Source of the DNA: JAKAVN01 sp963796565
Lineage (GTDB): Bacteria > Desulfobacterota > Binatia > Binatales > Binataceae
Assembly (NCBI GenBank): GCA_963796565.1
Contig: CAWCMA010000013.1
Location: 102,305 to 166,304, forward strand
Direction of reading: 5' to 3'
DNA: 64,000 nucleotides
Shown here: positions 42,887-50,469 of the stretch, piece after piece
Position numbering within the stretch: the stretch's first letter is position 1
Layout of the letters: each line of letters starts with the position of its first letter
Program-made: the position numbers and the translations under genes
The notes under the pieces: model-generated
What the model saw: only the letters and a program-made list of their open reading frames with translations
The model's database searches: none
What the model was told of the DNA's origin: nothing

Positions 42887-44002
42887 TCACGCGCTCTTGT
42901 TGGGGGTGAATAGCTTTGAGAAGGCCTCGATCGAGGCGGGAGGATGGTGCAGCGCCTGCAGGATCTCGTTCACATGCGCCTCCGATTTCGTCCCGACCAG
43001 CGCCACATTGATCCCGGGCGCCGATCGCACGAATTGCAACGCACGCTGCGCGTCGGTAGTCAGCCCCTCGAACGCTTGCGCCATGATCGGCGGCAATCCG
43101 TGCGTCAGCCGCCCCTGCAGCAACGAGGCGCTGGCGCATGCGGCTATCCCTAAGCCGACCGCGGCGCGGAGCGCGGTGCCGCGCCGGTCGGGAAGCTGCT
43201 GGTTGGCGAGCGTCAACGCCTCTGGCATCGCCAGGTTGAACGGGAGCTGGATCGCACGGAAGTGATGGTCGCGGCCGGCGATTTCGAAAGCGATTTTCAC
43301 CAGCTCCTCCATCTGCAGGTACTGCCGCTCCTCGGGGCCCAGGCGAAACCCGCTCCAGGTCGCAGCGCCATAGACCCCGATCTTGCCGACGGCGACCTGC
43401 TGTTCCAGGAACTCGAACGCGCGGCGCATCCGCTCGAGAAATTCCGGCCGCTCGATGCTGGCGAGCTGGGTTTCGGGATTGTGGATGTAATAGATGTCGA
43501 TGGTGTCGAGGCCCAGGTTGGCGCGGCTCATCTCGAGCATCGCGCCGAGATAGCGCGGCGTCATGCAATGCGAGCCCTCGACCAGCTCGCCGGGCTCGAC
43601 CAGTCCGCTGTTGACGAACTTCTCCTCGAACCATGCCCGCGGATTAGGCGGCATCGTGCCGTCGAAGGTGACGTACCCGCCCTTGGTCGCCACCACCACC
43701 TCTTCGCGCCGCAGTTCGCCCGCGGCAACCAATTCTCCCAGCACCTTGCCAATCGTGCGTTCGCCGCGCTGAAAGCGATAGTTCACCGCGGTGTCGATCA
43801 GGTTGATTCCGCCAAGCAGCGCGGCCCTGATGGATTGCGCGTAGGCCTGGTCGGTCTCTTCGTCGGCCTCGCCCAGGTAAGTGCCGATCCCGACCGAGGA
43901 AACGCTAAGTCCACCGAGCATTGGGCGGAAATTTCCCGGCAGCTCGGCATAGCGGCGAGCATAGGCGAGCGTGCCCTCGGCCGTGGCGCGGTTCTTCAGC
44001 AT
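42887..44002 (-). CDS. Aldo/keto reductase
   Basis: A 371-residue TIM-barrel oxidoreductase, NADPH-dependent by family. The tetrad is D70 and Y75 in LIDTAVNYR, K107 in VVATKGGY and His in YYIHNPE near residue 176. It is longer than most single-domain AKRs, with an insert after 110 (TFDGTMPPNPRAWF). The C-terminal part has GINVALVGTKSEAHVNEIL, where the family has a G(T)KS-type NADPH-binding end. It is followed after about 30 bases by the VOC gene on the same strand upstream. Confidence 0.92.
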   Translation of the reverse strand: MLKNRATAEGTLAYARRYAELPGNFRPMLGGLSVSSVGIGTYLGEADEETDQAYAQSIRAALLGGINLIDTAVNYRFQRGERTIGKVLGELVAAGELRREEVVVATKGGYVTFDGTMPPNPRAWFEEKFVNSGLVEPGELVEGSHCMTPRYLGAMLEMSRANLGLDTIDIYYIHNPETQLASIERPEFLERMRRAFEFLEQQVAVGKIGVYGAATWSGFRLGPEERQYLQMEELVKIAFEIAGRDHHFRAIQLPFNLAMPEALTLANQQLPDRRGTALRAAVGLGIAACASASLLQGRLTHGLPPIMAQAFEGLTTDAQRALQFVRSAPGINVALVGTKSEAHVNEILQALHHPPASIEAFSKLFTPNKSA

Positions 44003-44028
44003 GGCGGATCTCCTTGGCGCGCCGCGGC

Positions 44029-44433
44029 TCAGGCCTTGGGCGAACTGATGTCGAGCGGGCTGATATTCGGTTCGAACAGCAGTTGGATGACGTTCCCGTC
44101 CGGGTCACGGATATAAAATGACACCGAACCGTCGCGATGGCGGCGCAACGGATGAACTATGTCCAATCGCTCGGTCTCGGCCCATCGCCAGCCCGCTTCC
44201 AGATCGGCCACGCTCGGCACGACGAACCCGAGATGATCGAGCGCGCCGACGCTGGAATCCCCCGGCGCGCCGCGATGGAGCGCGAGATTGTCGCATCCCG
44301 AGCTCAGGTAGGCGTTGTCCGGGTCGGGTTGCCATACCAGGCGCATCCCGAATACTCGCGAGTAAAACTCCGCCGCGCGAGCGACGTCGGTCACCCGCAG
44401 TGCGAGATGGCGCAAGCCGCGATTGCTAATCAT
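44029..44433 (-). CDS. VOC superfamily (glyoxalase-like) protein
   Basis: A 134-residue glyoxalase-fold protein. RHLALRVTDVARAAEFYSRVFG opens the fold, GALDHLGFVVPSVADLEAG is the middle, and SVSFYIRDPDGNVIQLLFE is the C-terminal metal-side motif with the expected Glu. The metal ligands H8, H68 and E116 are in the usual pattern. The start overlaps the stop of the methyltransferase gene by 4 bases (ATGA), so the two are one unit. The substrate is unknown; dioxygenase or isomerase activity is possible. Confidence 0.9.
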   Translation of the reverse strand: MISNRGLRHLALRVTDVARAAEFYSRVFGMRLVWQPDPDNAYLSSGCDNLALHRGAPGDSSVGALDHLGFVVPSVADLEAGWRWAETERLDIVHPLRRHRDGSVSFYIRDPDGNVIQLLFEPNISPLDISSPKA

Positions 44434-45077
44434 TTCTGTTCCTGGCCGTTGCGCGGCCCTTCCTTGCGGTAACCGAGCACGGCCCAAAGCGGATCGGTCT
44501 CGCCCGAGCTGCGGTCGACCGTCTCTATCTTCTCGAAGGCCGCGCTGTGGGTAAAGTAGTAGCTCACCAGCTCCACCCGCTGCTGCTCGCTCGCATTCGC
44601 CCAGATCGCCACCGCCTTGGTCGGAAACATTCGGTTGGAAAACGTCACGATAAATGGTGCTCCGGATTTCAGCACGCGGCCGACGTCGGCGAAGACCTCA
44701 AGCGGATGAACGAGATACTGCACCGAAACGGTCAGGACCGCGCCGTCGAACGACGCGTCGTCAAACGGCAGTTGTGCCCTGCGATTGAGATTGTGGGTCA
44801 CGATCTCGTCGAGCGCGGGGTTGTCCTCCATCTCGGGCCGGTTCAGTCCAAGGCCGACCACGCGCGCCGGCCGCAGCTCGGGCGGCAGATGCGATCGCCA
44901 ACTGCTCATGAGGTCGAGGATGGCGCCGCCGCGCGGCAGACGGCTCAAGTAGATCTCGCCGACGGTCTTGATGGCGTCGTCGTCGATATGCACGACGAAA
45001 CGCGGCGAGAGATAGAACAACTCGTCGTCGGAGTCGTCGAGGCGGCGAAAGAACTCGGGTTTAAGATGGGACGGCAT
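44430..45077 (-). CDS. Class I SAM-dependent methyltransferase
   Basis: A 215-residue methyltransferase. GGAILDLMSSWRSHLPPEL takes the place of the usual motif I, with Asp but few glycines; VVGLGLNRPEMEDNP then LPFDDASFDGAVLTVSVQYLVHPLEVF are motifs II to IV of the type 11 pattern. GRVLKSGAPFIVTFSNRMFP is motif V. The degenerate glycine loop is odd but is seen in some members. The start at 45077 was chosen since the upstream 12 residues lack conservation. It is translated with the VOC protein. Confidence 0.85.
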   Translation of the reverse strand: MPSHLKPEFFRRLDDSDDELFYLSPRFVVHIDDDAIKTVGEIYLSRLPRGGAILDLMSSWRSHLPPELRPARVVGLGLNRPEMEDNPALDEIVTHNLNRRAQLPFDDASFDGAVLTVSVQYLVHPLEVFADVGRVLKSGAPFIVTFSNRMFPTKAVAIWANASEQQRVELVSYYFTHSAAFEKIETVDRSSGETDPLWAVLGYRKEGPRNGQEQK

Positions 45078-45284
45078 AGCGGAGTTATCCCGGATAAGCC
45101 GAATATGGCACAACGGGGCGATTTATCAATAAAAACAGTGGCTTATGTCTAATTGGCGGCGGCGGCGAATAATCGCGTTGACATAAACGGAACGTGACGC
45201 CTACAGTAAAACGTTTTTCCAAATCGGCTCGATCCGTTGCTCCGTCTCGGCGGCATTCGAGGAGAGTTCGCCGGAGAGTTCGCC

Positions 45285-46067
45285 ATGGTCAGGCGCAACA
45301 AAACCAACTACGTCATCCAGTCGGTTGCCCACGCTCTGGACGTGCTCGAACAGTTCTTCGGCGAAGTCGACGAACTCGGCGTCACCGAACTTTCCAAGCG
45401 CCTGAAGCTGCACAAGAACAACGTCTTCCGTCTGCTCGCCACGCTGGAGGCGCGCGGTTATATCGAACAGAATCGCGCGACCGAGAACTACCGCCTCGGG
45501 ATCAAGTGCTTGCACCTGGGGCGCCGCTATATTGACCACATGGGACTGGTGCGGCAAGCGCGCCCGATCCTGTCCGACGTCGCGCACCGCTGTCGCGAAA
45601 GTACTTTCGTTGCAATCATGCGGCGCGAGGGCGTGGTGCCGCTGGAATCGGCCGAGCCGGTCGACCGCGTGGTCAAGATCACGCCGCCGCTCGGTCAGGC
45701 GCTGCCGCTGCATTGCACGGCGGTCGGTAAGGTTCATCTCGCCTTCGACCTCGAGCAGCAGTTGCGCGCCGACCTGCCCGAGCAGCTCCCGCGTTTCACC
45801 GAACGCACGATCGTGGAACGTGCGACGCTCTTCGAGCAGCTCGACGCGGTAGCACGCGAGGGTTTCGCGATGGAGTCGTGCGAGTTTTTCGAGGATGTCT
45901 CGTCGGTCGCAGTGCCGATTCGCGACTACACCCGCAGCGTCGTCGGATCGCTCGCGGTTGCCGGGCCAGCCTACCGCATCGGGATCGAGCGCATCAACAC
46001 GGAACTCGCCCCCCTAATCACCGAGGCCGGCCGCGAACTGTCCCATCGCCTCGGCTACAACGAGTAG
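45285..46067 (+). CDS. IclR-family transcriptional regulator
   Basis: A 260-residue regulator. The winged helix at 1-75 contains SVAHALDVLEQFFGEVDELGVTELSKRL and NVFRLLATLEARGYIEQN; the effector domain runs from PILSDVAHRCREST to the end and has HCTAVGKVHLA and EDVSSVAVPIRDYT. The ATG at 45285 is preferred over 45237, and a 12-base repeat (GAGAGTTCGCCG) before it contains a GGAGAG ribosome site. It lies 200 bases before etfBA, which it might control; that is inference from position. Confidence 0.93.
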   Translation: MVRRNKTNYVIQSVAHALDVLEQFFGEVDELGVTELSKRLKLHKNNVFRLLATLEARGYIEQNRATENYRLGIKCLHLGRRYIDHMGLVRQARPILSDVAHRCRESTFVAIMRREGVVPLESAEPVDRVVKITPPLGQALPLHCTAVGKVHLAFDLEQQLRADLPEQLPRFTERTIVERATLFEQLDAVAREGFAMESCEFFEDVSSVAVPIRDYTRSVVGSLAVAGPAYRIGIERINTELAPLITEAGRELSHRLGYNE

Positions 46068-46270
46068 CGCCGGAGCCTGCGGACGTCTGCCGCGTGTAAG
46101 AAGCCCCGCCGTTCCTCGCAGCGCTTCGGGCGGCCATCCGATAGCTCGGTTTGACCGCCCCGTCGGCCATTGTTAGTTTCTTTGCCGCCCCAGGGACCAT
46201 CGGGACTCTGGGCACGCCCGTCAGCCATCATCTGTAATGTTCGGCTGAATACACCCGGAGAGAGATTGCC

Positions 46271-47020
46271 GTGAAAATCCTGGTTTCCGTAAAACGCGTC
46301 CCGGACCCCGCCACGACCATCCGTATCCTGCCCGATGGCACCGGAATCGCCACCGACAACGTAAAATGGGTGATTAACCCGTTCGACGAAATCGCCATCG
46401 AGGAGGCGCTGCGGATCAAGGAAAAGCAGAGCGGCGGCGACGTTGCGCTGCTCTCGGTCGGCCAGCAGACCTGGCAGGAGCAACTGCGCACGGGCCTCGC
46501 GATGGGCGCCGACCGGGCGATCCTGGTGCGCGCCGACCAGCAGCTCGACAGCCTCGCGATCGCGCGCGTGATGGCCAAGATCGTCGGTGACGAAAAGCCC
46601 GACCTCGTGATTATCGGCAAGCAGGCGATCGACGACGACGCCAACCAGGTCGGCCAGATGCTGGCCGAGATGCTCGGATGGCCGCAGGCGACGTTTGCCT
46701 CTAAAGTCGAAATCGCTGGCACCAAATGCACGGTGGTGCGCGAGGTCGACGGCGGCCTGGAAACCATCGCCTTCGAATTGCCGGCCGTTATCACTACCGA
46801 CCTGCGGCTCAACGAACCGCGCTACGCCTCGCTGCCGGGCATCATGAAGGCGCGCAAAAAGGAACTGAAAGAAATCCCGGTCGATAGCCTCGGCGTCGAC
46901 CTCACCCCGAAGCTCAAAATAAAAACGCTCGCCGCGCCTCCCAAGCGCGAGGCCGGGCGCAAGGTCGCCTCGGTCGAGGAATTGGTCAGCGTGCTGCACA
47001 GCGAGGCCAAGGTGATCTGA
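46271..47020 (+). CDS. etfB: Electron transfer flavoprotein beta subunit
   Basis: A 249-residue subunit that takes electrons from acyl-CoA dehydrogenases with EtfA. Beginning with GTG, the family opening is MKILVSVKRVPDP; AMGADRAILV, DLVIIGKQAIDDDANQVGQML and LPAVITTDLRLNEPRYASLPGIMKARKK are conserved. The last is the adenine-binding region with the recognition loop. It is followed by etfA after 80 bases. The EMO-like gene that would reoxidise ETF lies 3.5 kb downstream, beyond an amidase gene. Confidence 0.97.
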   Translation: MKILVSVKRVPDPATTIRILPDGTGIATDNVKWVINPFDEIAIEEALRIKEKQSGGDVALLSVGQQTWQEQLRTGLAMGADRAILVRADQQLDSLAIARVMAKIVGDEKPDLVIIGKQAIDDDANQVGQMLAEMLGWPQATFASKVEIAGTKCTVVREVDGGLETIAFELPAVITTDLRLNEPRYASLPGIMKARKKELKEIPVDSLGVDLTPKLKIKTLAAPPKREAGRKVASVEELVSVLHSEAKVI

Positions 47021-47100
47021 CGCGCGCGCGACAAGCGCATATCCAGGTTGCACTATTTTCGCGTCCGCCGGCTGGGCGGGCGCGCCGGAGTGAATTCGAG

Positions 47101-48078
47101 ATGGCTGACGTACTGGTCTTTGCCGAACACAAGGCTGGACATTTTCCGAAAACGACCCTGGTTGCGGTCAACGCCGGAATCGAACTGGCGAAAAAGCGCG
47201 GCGGCGGCAAATGCGTCGCCGTGATCGCCGGTGAGAACCTCGACGGCCCGGCTGCCGAGCTGGCTAAGTACGGGATGACCAAGGTCATCGCGCTCGACGA
47301 CCCCAAGCTCGCGCATTATCTGGCCGACGTGTACGCGCAGGCGATGACCGCGCTCGCCAAGGGTCTCGGCGTCGAGTACGTGCTCGCGACCGCGACCGCG
47401 ATGGGCAAGGACCTGATGCCGCGGGTGGCGGCGCGGCTTAACGCCCCGATGGCCTCCGAGATCGTCTCGATCGGCGACGACGGCACGCTGGTGCGTCCAC
47501 TATATGCCGGCAATGCGCTGGCGACGGTCGAGATGGACGGGCCGCTCAAGGTCGTGAGCGTGCGTGCCACCGCGTTCGATTCGGCCAAACCCGGCGATTC
47601 CGCCGCTCCAGTAGAAAAGGCGATGCCGGAGCTCGATCCTGCCGGGCTCAAGATGCAGTTCGTCTGCTTCAACGAGACCAAGAGCGACCGGCCGCAGCTT
47701 ACCGAGGCGCGAATCGTAGTCTCGGGCGGACGCGGCCTCAAATCAGGCGAGAACTTCAAGACTGTACTCGAACCGTTGGTGGACGAGATGGGGGCCGCGA
47801 TGGGCGCCAGCCGCGCGGCGGTCGACGCCGGCTTTGTCCCCAACGATTTGCAGGTCGGACAGACCGGCAAGGTGGTCGCGCCCGAGCTATACGTCGCGGT
47901 CGGAATCTCCGGCGCGATTCAGCATCTGGCCGGGATGAAGGACTCCAAGACCATCGTGGCGATCAATAAGGACGAGGAAGCGCCGATTTTCAACGTCGCT
48001 GACTACGGCTTGGTCGCCGACCTGTTCAAGGCCGTGCCCGAGATGGTCGAGGCACTGAAAAAGGTCAAACACTCGTAG
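47101..48078 (+). CDS. etfA: Electron transfer flavoprotein alpha subunit
   Basis: A 325-residue subunit binding FAD. The C-terminal FAD domain holds VVSGGRGLKSGENFKTVLEP, GASRAAVDAGFVPNDLQVGQTGKVVAPELYVAVGISGAIQHLAGM and the closing EAPIFNVADYGLVADLFKAVPE. N-terminal ADVLVFAEHKAGHFPKTTL is typical. The order etfB-etfA is the common one. No fixCX-type dehydrogenase is beside it, which supports reoxidation by the EMO-like protein instead of a bifurcating or FixC route, as an inference. Confidence 0.97.
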   Translation: MADVLVFAEHKAGHFPKTTLVAVNAGIELAKKRGGGKCVAVIAGENLDGPAAELAKYGMTKVIALDDPKLAHYLADVYAQAMTALAKGLGVEYVLATATAMGKDLMPRVAARLNAPMASEIVSIGDDGTLVRPLYAGNALATVEMDGPLKVVSVRATAFDSAKPGDSAAPVEKAMPELDPAGLKMQFVCFNETKSDRPQLTEARIVVSGGRGLKSGENFKTVLEPLVDEMGAAMGASRAAVDAGFVPNDLQVGQTGKVVAPELYVAVGISGAIQHLAGMKDSKTIVAINKDEEAPIFNVADYGLVADLFKAVPEMVEALKKVKHS

Positions 48079-48160
48079 CGGCAGAGTATCGAGCGGTGCT
48101 TGAAATCGTGATTCCGAGCCGAGCGTGGCCTAGGGCTCGACCTGCAGCAACTTCTGCTTT

Positions 48161-48505
48161 TTAGAACTTGGCCGTCTGCCAAGGAAGAACAATCCTGCTT
48201 CCTGTCGTCAGTTTCGTGATCTGCTGTGTTTCCCAGCTAAACAAATGTCCGGATTGAAGGGGACGCCAGATAGCGTCGCAGCTTCGCGCGAGCGTCACGA
48301 CATAAGCAGCTTCGTTGAATAGCGATACATTTGACGTAACGGTCCGCGCGGCACCAGGCCAAGCCACCGTGACCAAGTGCCCCCTATTTCGCGGGCCCCG
48401 ATTTTGCTCTAAACGAGGCGTTCGGGGTAGTTCGACGATTCGTTCGGTACGGCGAGGGCGGGTGGAAGGACGTTGTCCGACTGAGCGCTCGGCCAGTTCT
48501 GGCAA
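48161..48505 (-). CDS. Hypothetical frame, unconfirmed
   Basis: A 114-residue frame from a TTG. The second half (GHLVTVAWPGAARTVTSNVS and then LARSCDAIWRPLQSGHLF) has a protein-like mix and faint PemK-like wording, while the first 40 residues are Arg/Pro-rich. It begins seven bases after the stop of the small frame at 48512, so the two could be a gene pair. No motif decides the matter. Confidence 0.25.
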   Translation of the reverse strand: MPELAERSVGQRPSTRPRRTERIVELPRTPRLEQNRGPRNRGHLVTVAWPGAARTVTSNVSLFNEAAYVVTLARSCDAIWRPLQSGHLFSWETQQITKLTTGSRIVLPWQTAKF

Positions 48506-48511
48506 ACGATG

Positions 48512-48640
48512 CTATATGGTATGGCAGTTTCGCTCGCGCAGGCGGCGCTCCAGAAGGCTGCGGAATCCAGGATGCTCCTCCAGCAGGCGATCTATCAGGT
48601 CGTCCTTCTCATCCAGCGAAACGAGTTGAGAGGACAGCAT
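48512..48640 (-). CDS. Very small hypothetical protein
   Basis: A 42-residue frame from ATG 48640, charged and helical: VSLDEKDDLIDRLLEEHPGF followed by a Leu/Arg-rich end. Its make-up is typical of short antitoxin-like or regulatory peptides. No ribosome site is clear. It is downstream of the amidase on the same strand. Confidence 0.3.
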   Translation of the reverse strand: MLSSQLVSLDEKDDLIDRLLEEHPGFRSLLERRLRERNCHTI

Positions 48641-48669
48641 ACCATTGATGGTTACTGCCAATGCGGTCC

Positions 48670-50118
48670 TCACAGCCCAAGCTCGGTTAGCAGCGGGGGC
48701 CATTTGTCGCGCCACGGCGACGCCGCCTCGAACGCCGCCGAAGCCCGCAACACCGTCGGATCGTCCAGATGGCGGCCCACGATTTGCAGGCCCACCGGCA
48801 GGCCGTCCGCCGTCCATCCCGCCGGCACCGTCGCCGCCGGCTGCCCGGTCAGATTCATCGGGTAGGTGAACGCCAGGAATTCCGCCGGGCGCACGTAGCG
48901 GCCGTCGATTTTCTCCGGCCCTTGCATGTGAATCGGAAACGGCGGAACCGCGAGCGTCGGCGTCAGCAGGATTTCATAGCGCGACATGAACTGCGCCATC
49001 TTGCGTACCATCGACTTGCGCATCATGTTGGCGTTAGTAAAGTCTTCCGCCGTCCACGGCATCATCAGCGCATCCACCAGATGGCCCGACATCGGAAACT
49101 TGCGCGCCATCTCGCGCATCCCCTTAAGGTCGCTCTCGGCCATCATGATCGCGAAGAACGCGGCGGACGGATCCTGCCAGTCCGGATTCGCCTCTTCGAC
49201 AATACATCCGAGGTCACGCTCGAAAACCTTAACCGCCTGTGCGACGATTCGCCGCACCTCTGGATCCACCGCCGCGTAACCCCAATCGGCGCTGTAGGCA
49301 ACGCGCACCCCGCGCAAATCGCCGCGCATACATTCCGTCCAGTCGAAATCCGCCGCCGGAAGGCTGTGACGATCGCGCATGTCGGGCCCCGCCGCGACCG
49401 ACATCATCAGCGCCGCGTCGGCGACGGTGCGCGTGAGCGGCCCGATATGCTCGAGCGTTTCCCAACCCGAGACGCCGGGATAGCGTTCGTCGCGCGCGCC
49501 CGGGTAGAGCGGAATCCGGCCCATCGACGCCTTCAGCCCGTACAGTCCGCAAAACGAAGCCGGAATCCGCACCGAGCCGCCGCCGTCGCTGCCGGTCGCC
49601 ATCGGGCCGACACCCGTCGCCACGGCCGCGCCTGCGCCGGCGCTCGAGCCGCCGGACGTAAGCGCGGTGTTCCACGGGTTGCGCGTGGTTTCGAAGACCG
49701 GGTTGTGGCCGGTCGGGCTGTAGCCGAACTCCGGAGCGTTGGTCTTGCCGATCATGATTGCGCCTGCCGCGCGGATTCGCTCGACCACGACGTCGTCCTC
49801 TTCGGGGATGAAATCCTTGTAGGCGAGCGAGCCTGACGCGCTGCGCACGCCTTTGGTCAGGATCAGGTCCTTGTGACCAATCGGCACACCGGCGAGCGGA
49901 CCGACCAGCCGTCCGGCCATGATGTCGGCCTCGACGCGTTTGGCTTCGACGCGCGCGAGTTCTGGAGTCGGCGTGCAGAAGGCATGCAGGCGCGGCTCCA
50001 GCCGCTCCATGCGGGCCAGCACCGCCTCGATAACCTCGACCGGCGACAGACGCTTGTCCCTGATATGCGCCGCCAACGTGACGGCATCCATGCGGCAGAT
50101 TTCGTTATCCGTGGTCAT
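48670..50118 (-). CDS. Amidase (amidase signature family)
   Basis: A 482-residue amide hydrolase. The Ser-cisSer-Lys triad is K83 in GVPIGHKDLI, S158 in TSGGSSAGAGAAVATG and S182 in GSDGGGSVRIPASFCG. LAGVPIG and GLYGLKASMGRIP are also conserved. It resembles single-chain amidases rather than GatA of the tRNA amidotransferase, since gatB and gatC are absent. The gene lies between etfBA and the EMO-like gene on the opposite strand. Confidence 0.95.
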   Translation of the reverse strand: MTTDNEICRMDAVTLAAHIRDKRLSPVEVIEAVLARMERLEPRLHAFCTPTPELARVEAKRVEADIMAGRLVGPLAGVPIGHKDLILTKGVRSASGSLAYKDFIPEEDDVVVERIRAAGAIMIGKTNAPEFGYSPTGHNPVFETTRNPWNTALTSGGSSAGAGAAVATGVGPMATGSDGGGSVRIPASFCGLYGLKASMGRIPLYPGARDERYPGVSGWETLEHIGPLTRTVADAALMMSVAAGPDMRDRHSLPAADFDWTECMRGDLRGVRVAYSADWGYAAVDPEVRRIVAQAVKVFERDLGCIVEEANPDWQDPSAAFFAIMMAESDLKGMREMARKFPMSGHLVDALMMPWTAEDFTNANMMRKSMVRKMAQFMSRYEILLTPTLAVPPFPIHMQGPEKIDGRYVRPAEFLAFTYPMNLTGQPAATVPAGWTADGLPVGLQIVGRHLDDPTVLRASAAFEAASPWRDKWPPLLTELGL

Positions 50119-50221
50119 CGCGGTGGCGATCGTAGGCGCTGCGAGCGCGGTTGGTCAAATTCCGTGCTCCTGCGGCGCGGATTGAATTTGCAGCATCGGG
50201 GGTGATTTAAAGTTCTAGCGG

Positions 50222-50469
50222 ATGCGCCGCGCGTCGATCGGTTTCGGCCTCGATCAACGAGGCCGGCTTTTCTGGCTCTTGGTGCGCGACACCGCTGGGC
50301 ATGACAATATGATCCGCGAGACTTGGGGCTGGATGCATTACGCCTTCTGCGTCGGCTTCCCAGGCCTTTCATCGGCACGACGATCATCTTGTCCAACGAC
50401 GGGATGGCCGAGGCGGCCGGATTTTTCGGTTTTCCCTATTATCTGGTGGGCATGATGGAGGTTCTATGA
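50222..50469 (+). pseudogene. Frameshifted remnant resembling an EMO-type N-terminus
   Basis: Two frames together read as a membrane segment. Frame one (50222 onward) gives TWGWMHYAFCVGFPGL; then, after CCTTT near 50370, the next frame gives FIGTTIILSNDGMAEAAGFF and continues to MMEVL with a TGA overlapping the ATG of the oxidoreductase at 50466. GWMHYAFCVGF matches GWMHFFIFWGF of the downstream EMO-like protein, which is its heme-ligating first helix. Adding one T would join the frames. It may be a decayed copy, a frameshifted small gene or a sequencing error. Confidence 0.45.

Larger units (their letters stand above)
48079..48669. other. 590-base stretch with no confident gene
   Basis: This space between etfA and the amidase holds two small minus-strand frames (listed separately) and no RNA or mobile element I can recognise. 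The base composition is slightly less GC-rich than the neighbours. Confidence 0.5.

Noticed and set aside
50115..50396. Minus-strand frame with a KMIVVPMKGLG phrase
   Set aside because: No ribosome site or family match, and it is opposite to the EMO-like fragment that reads better on the plus strand.
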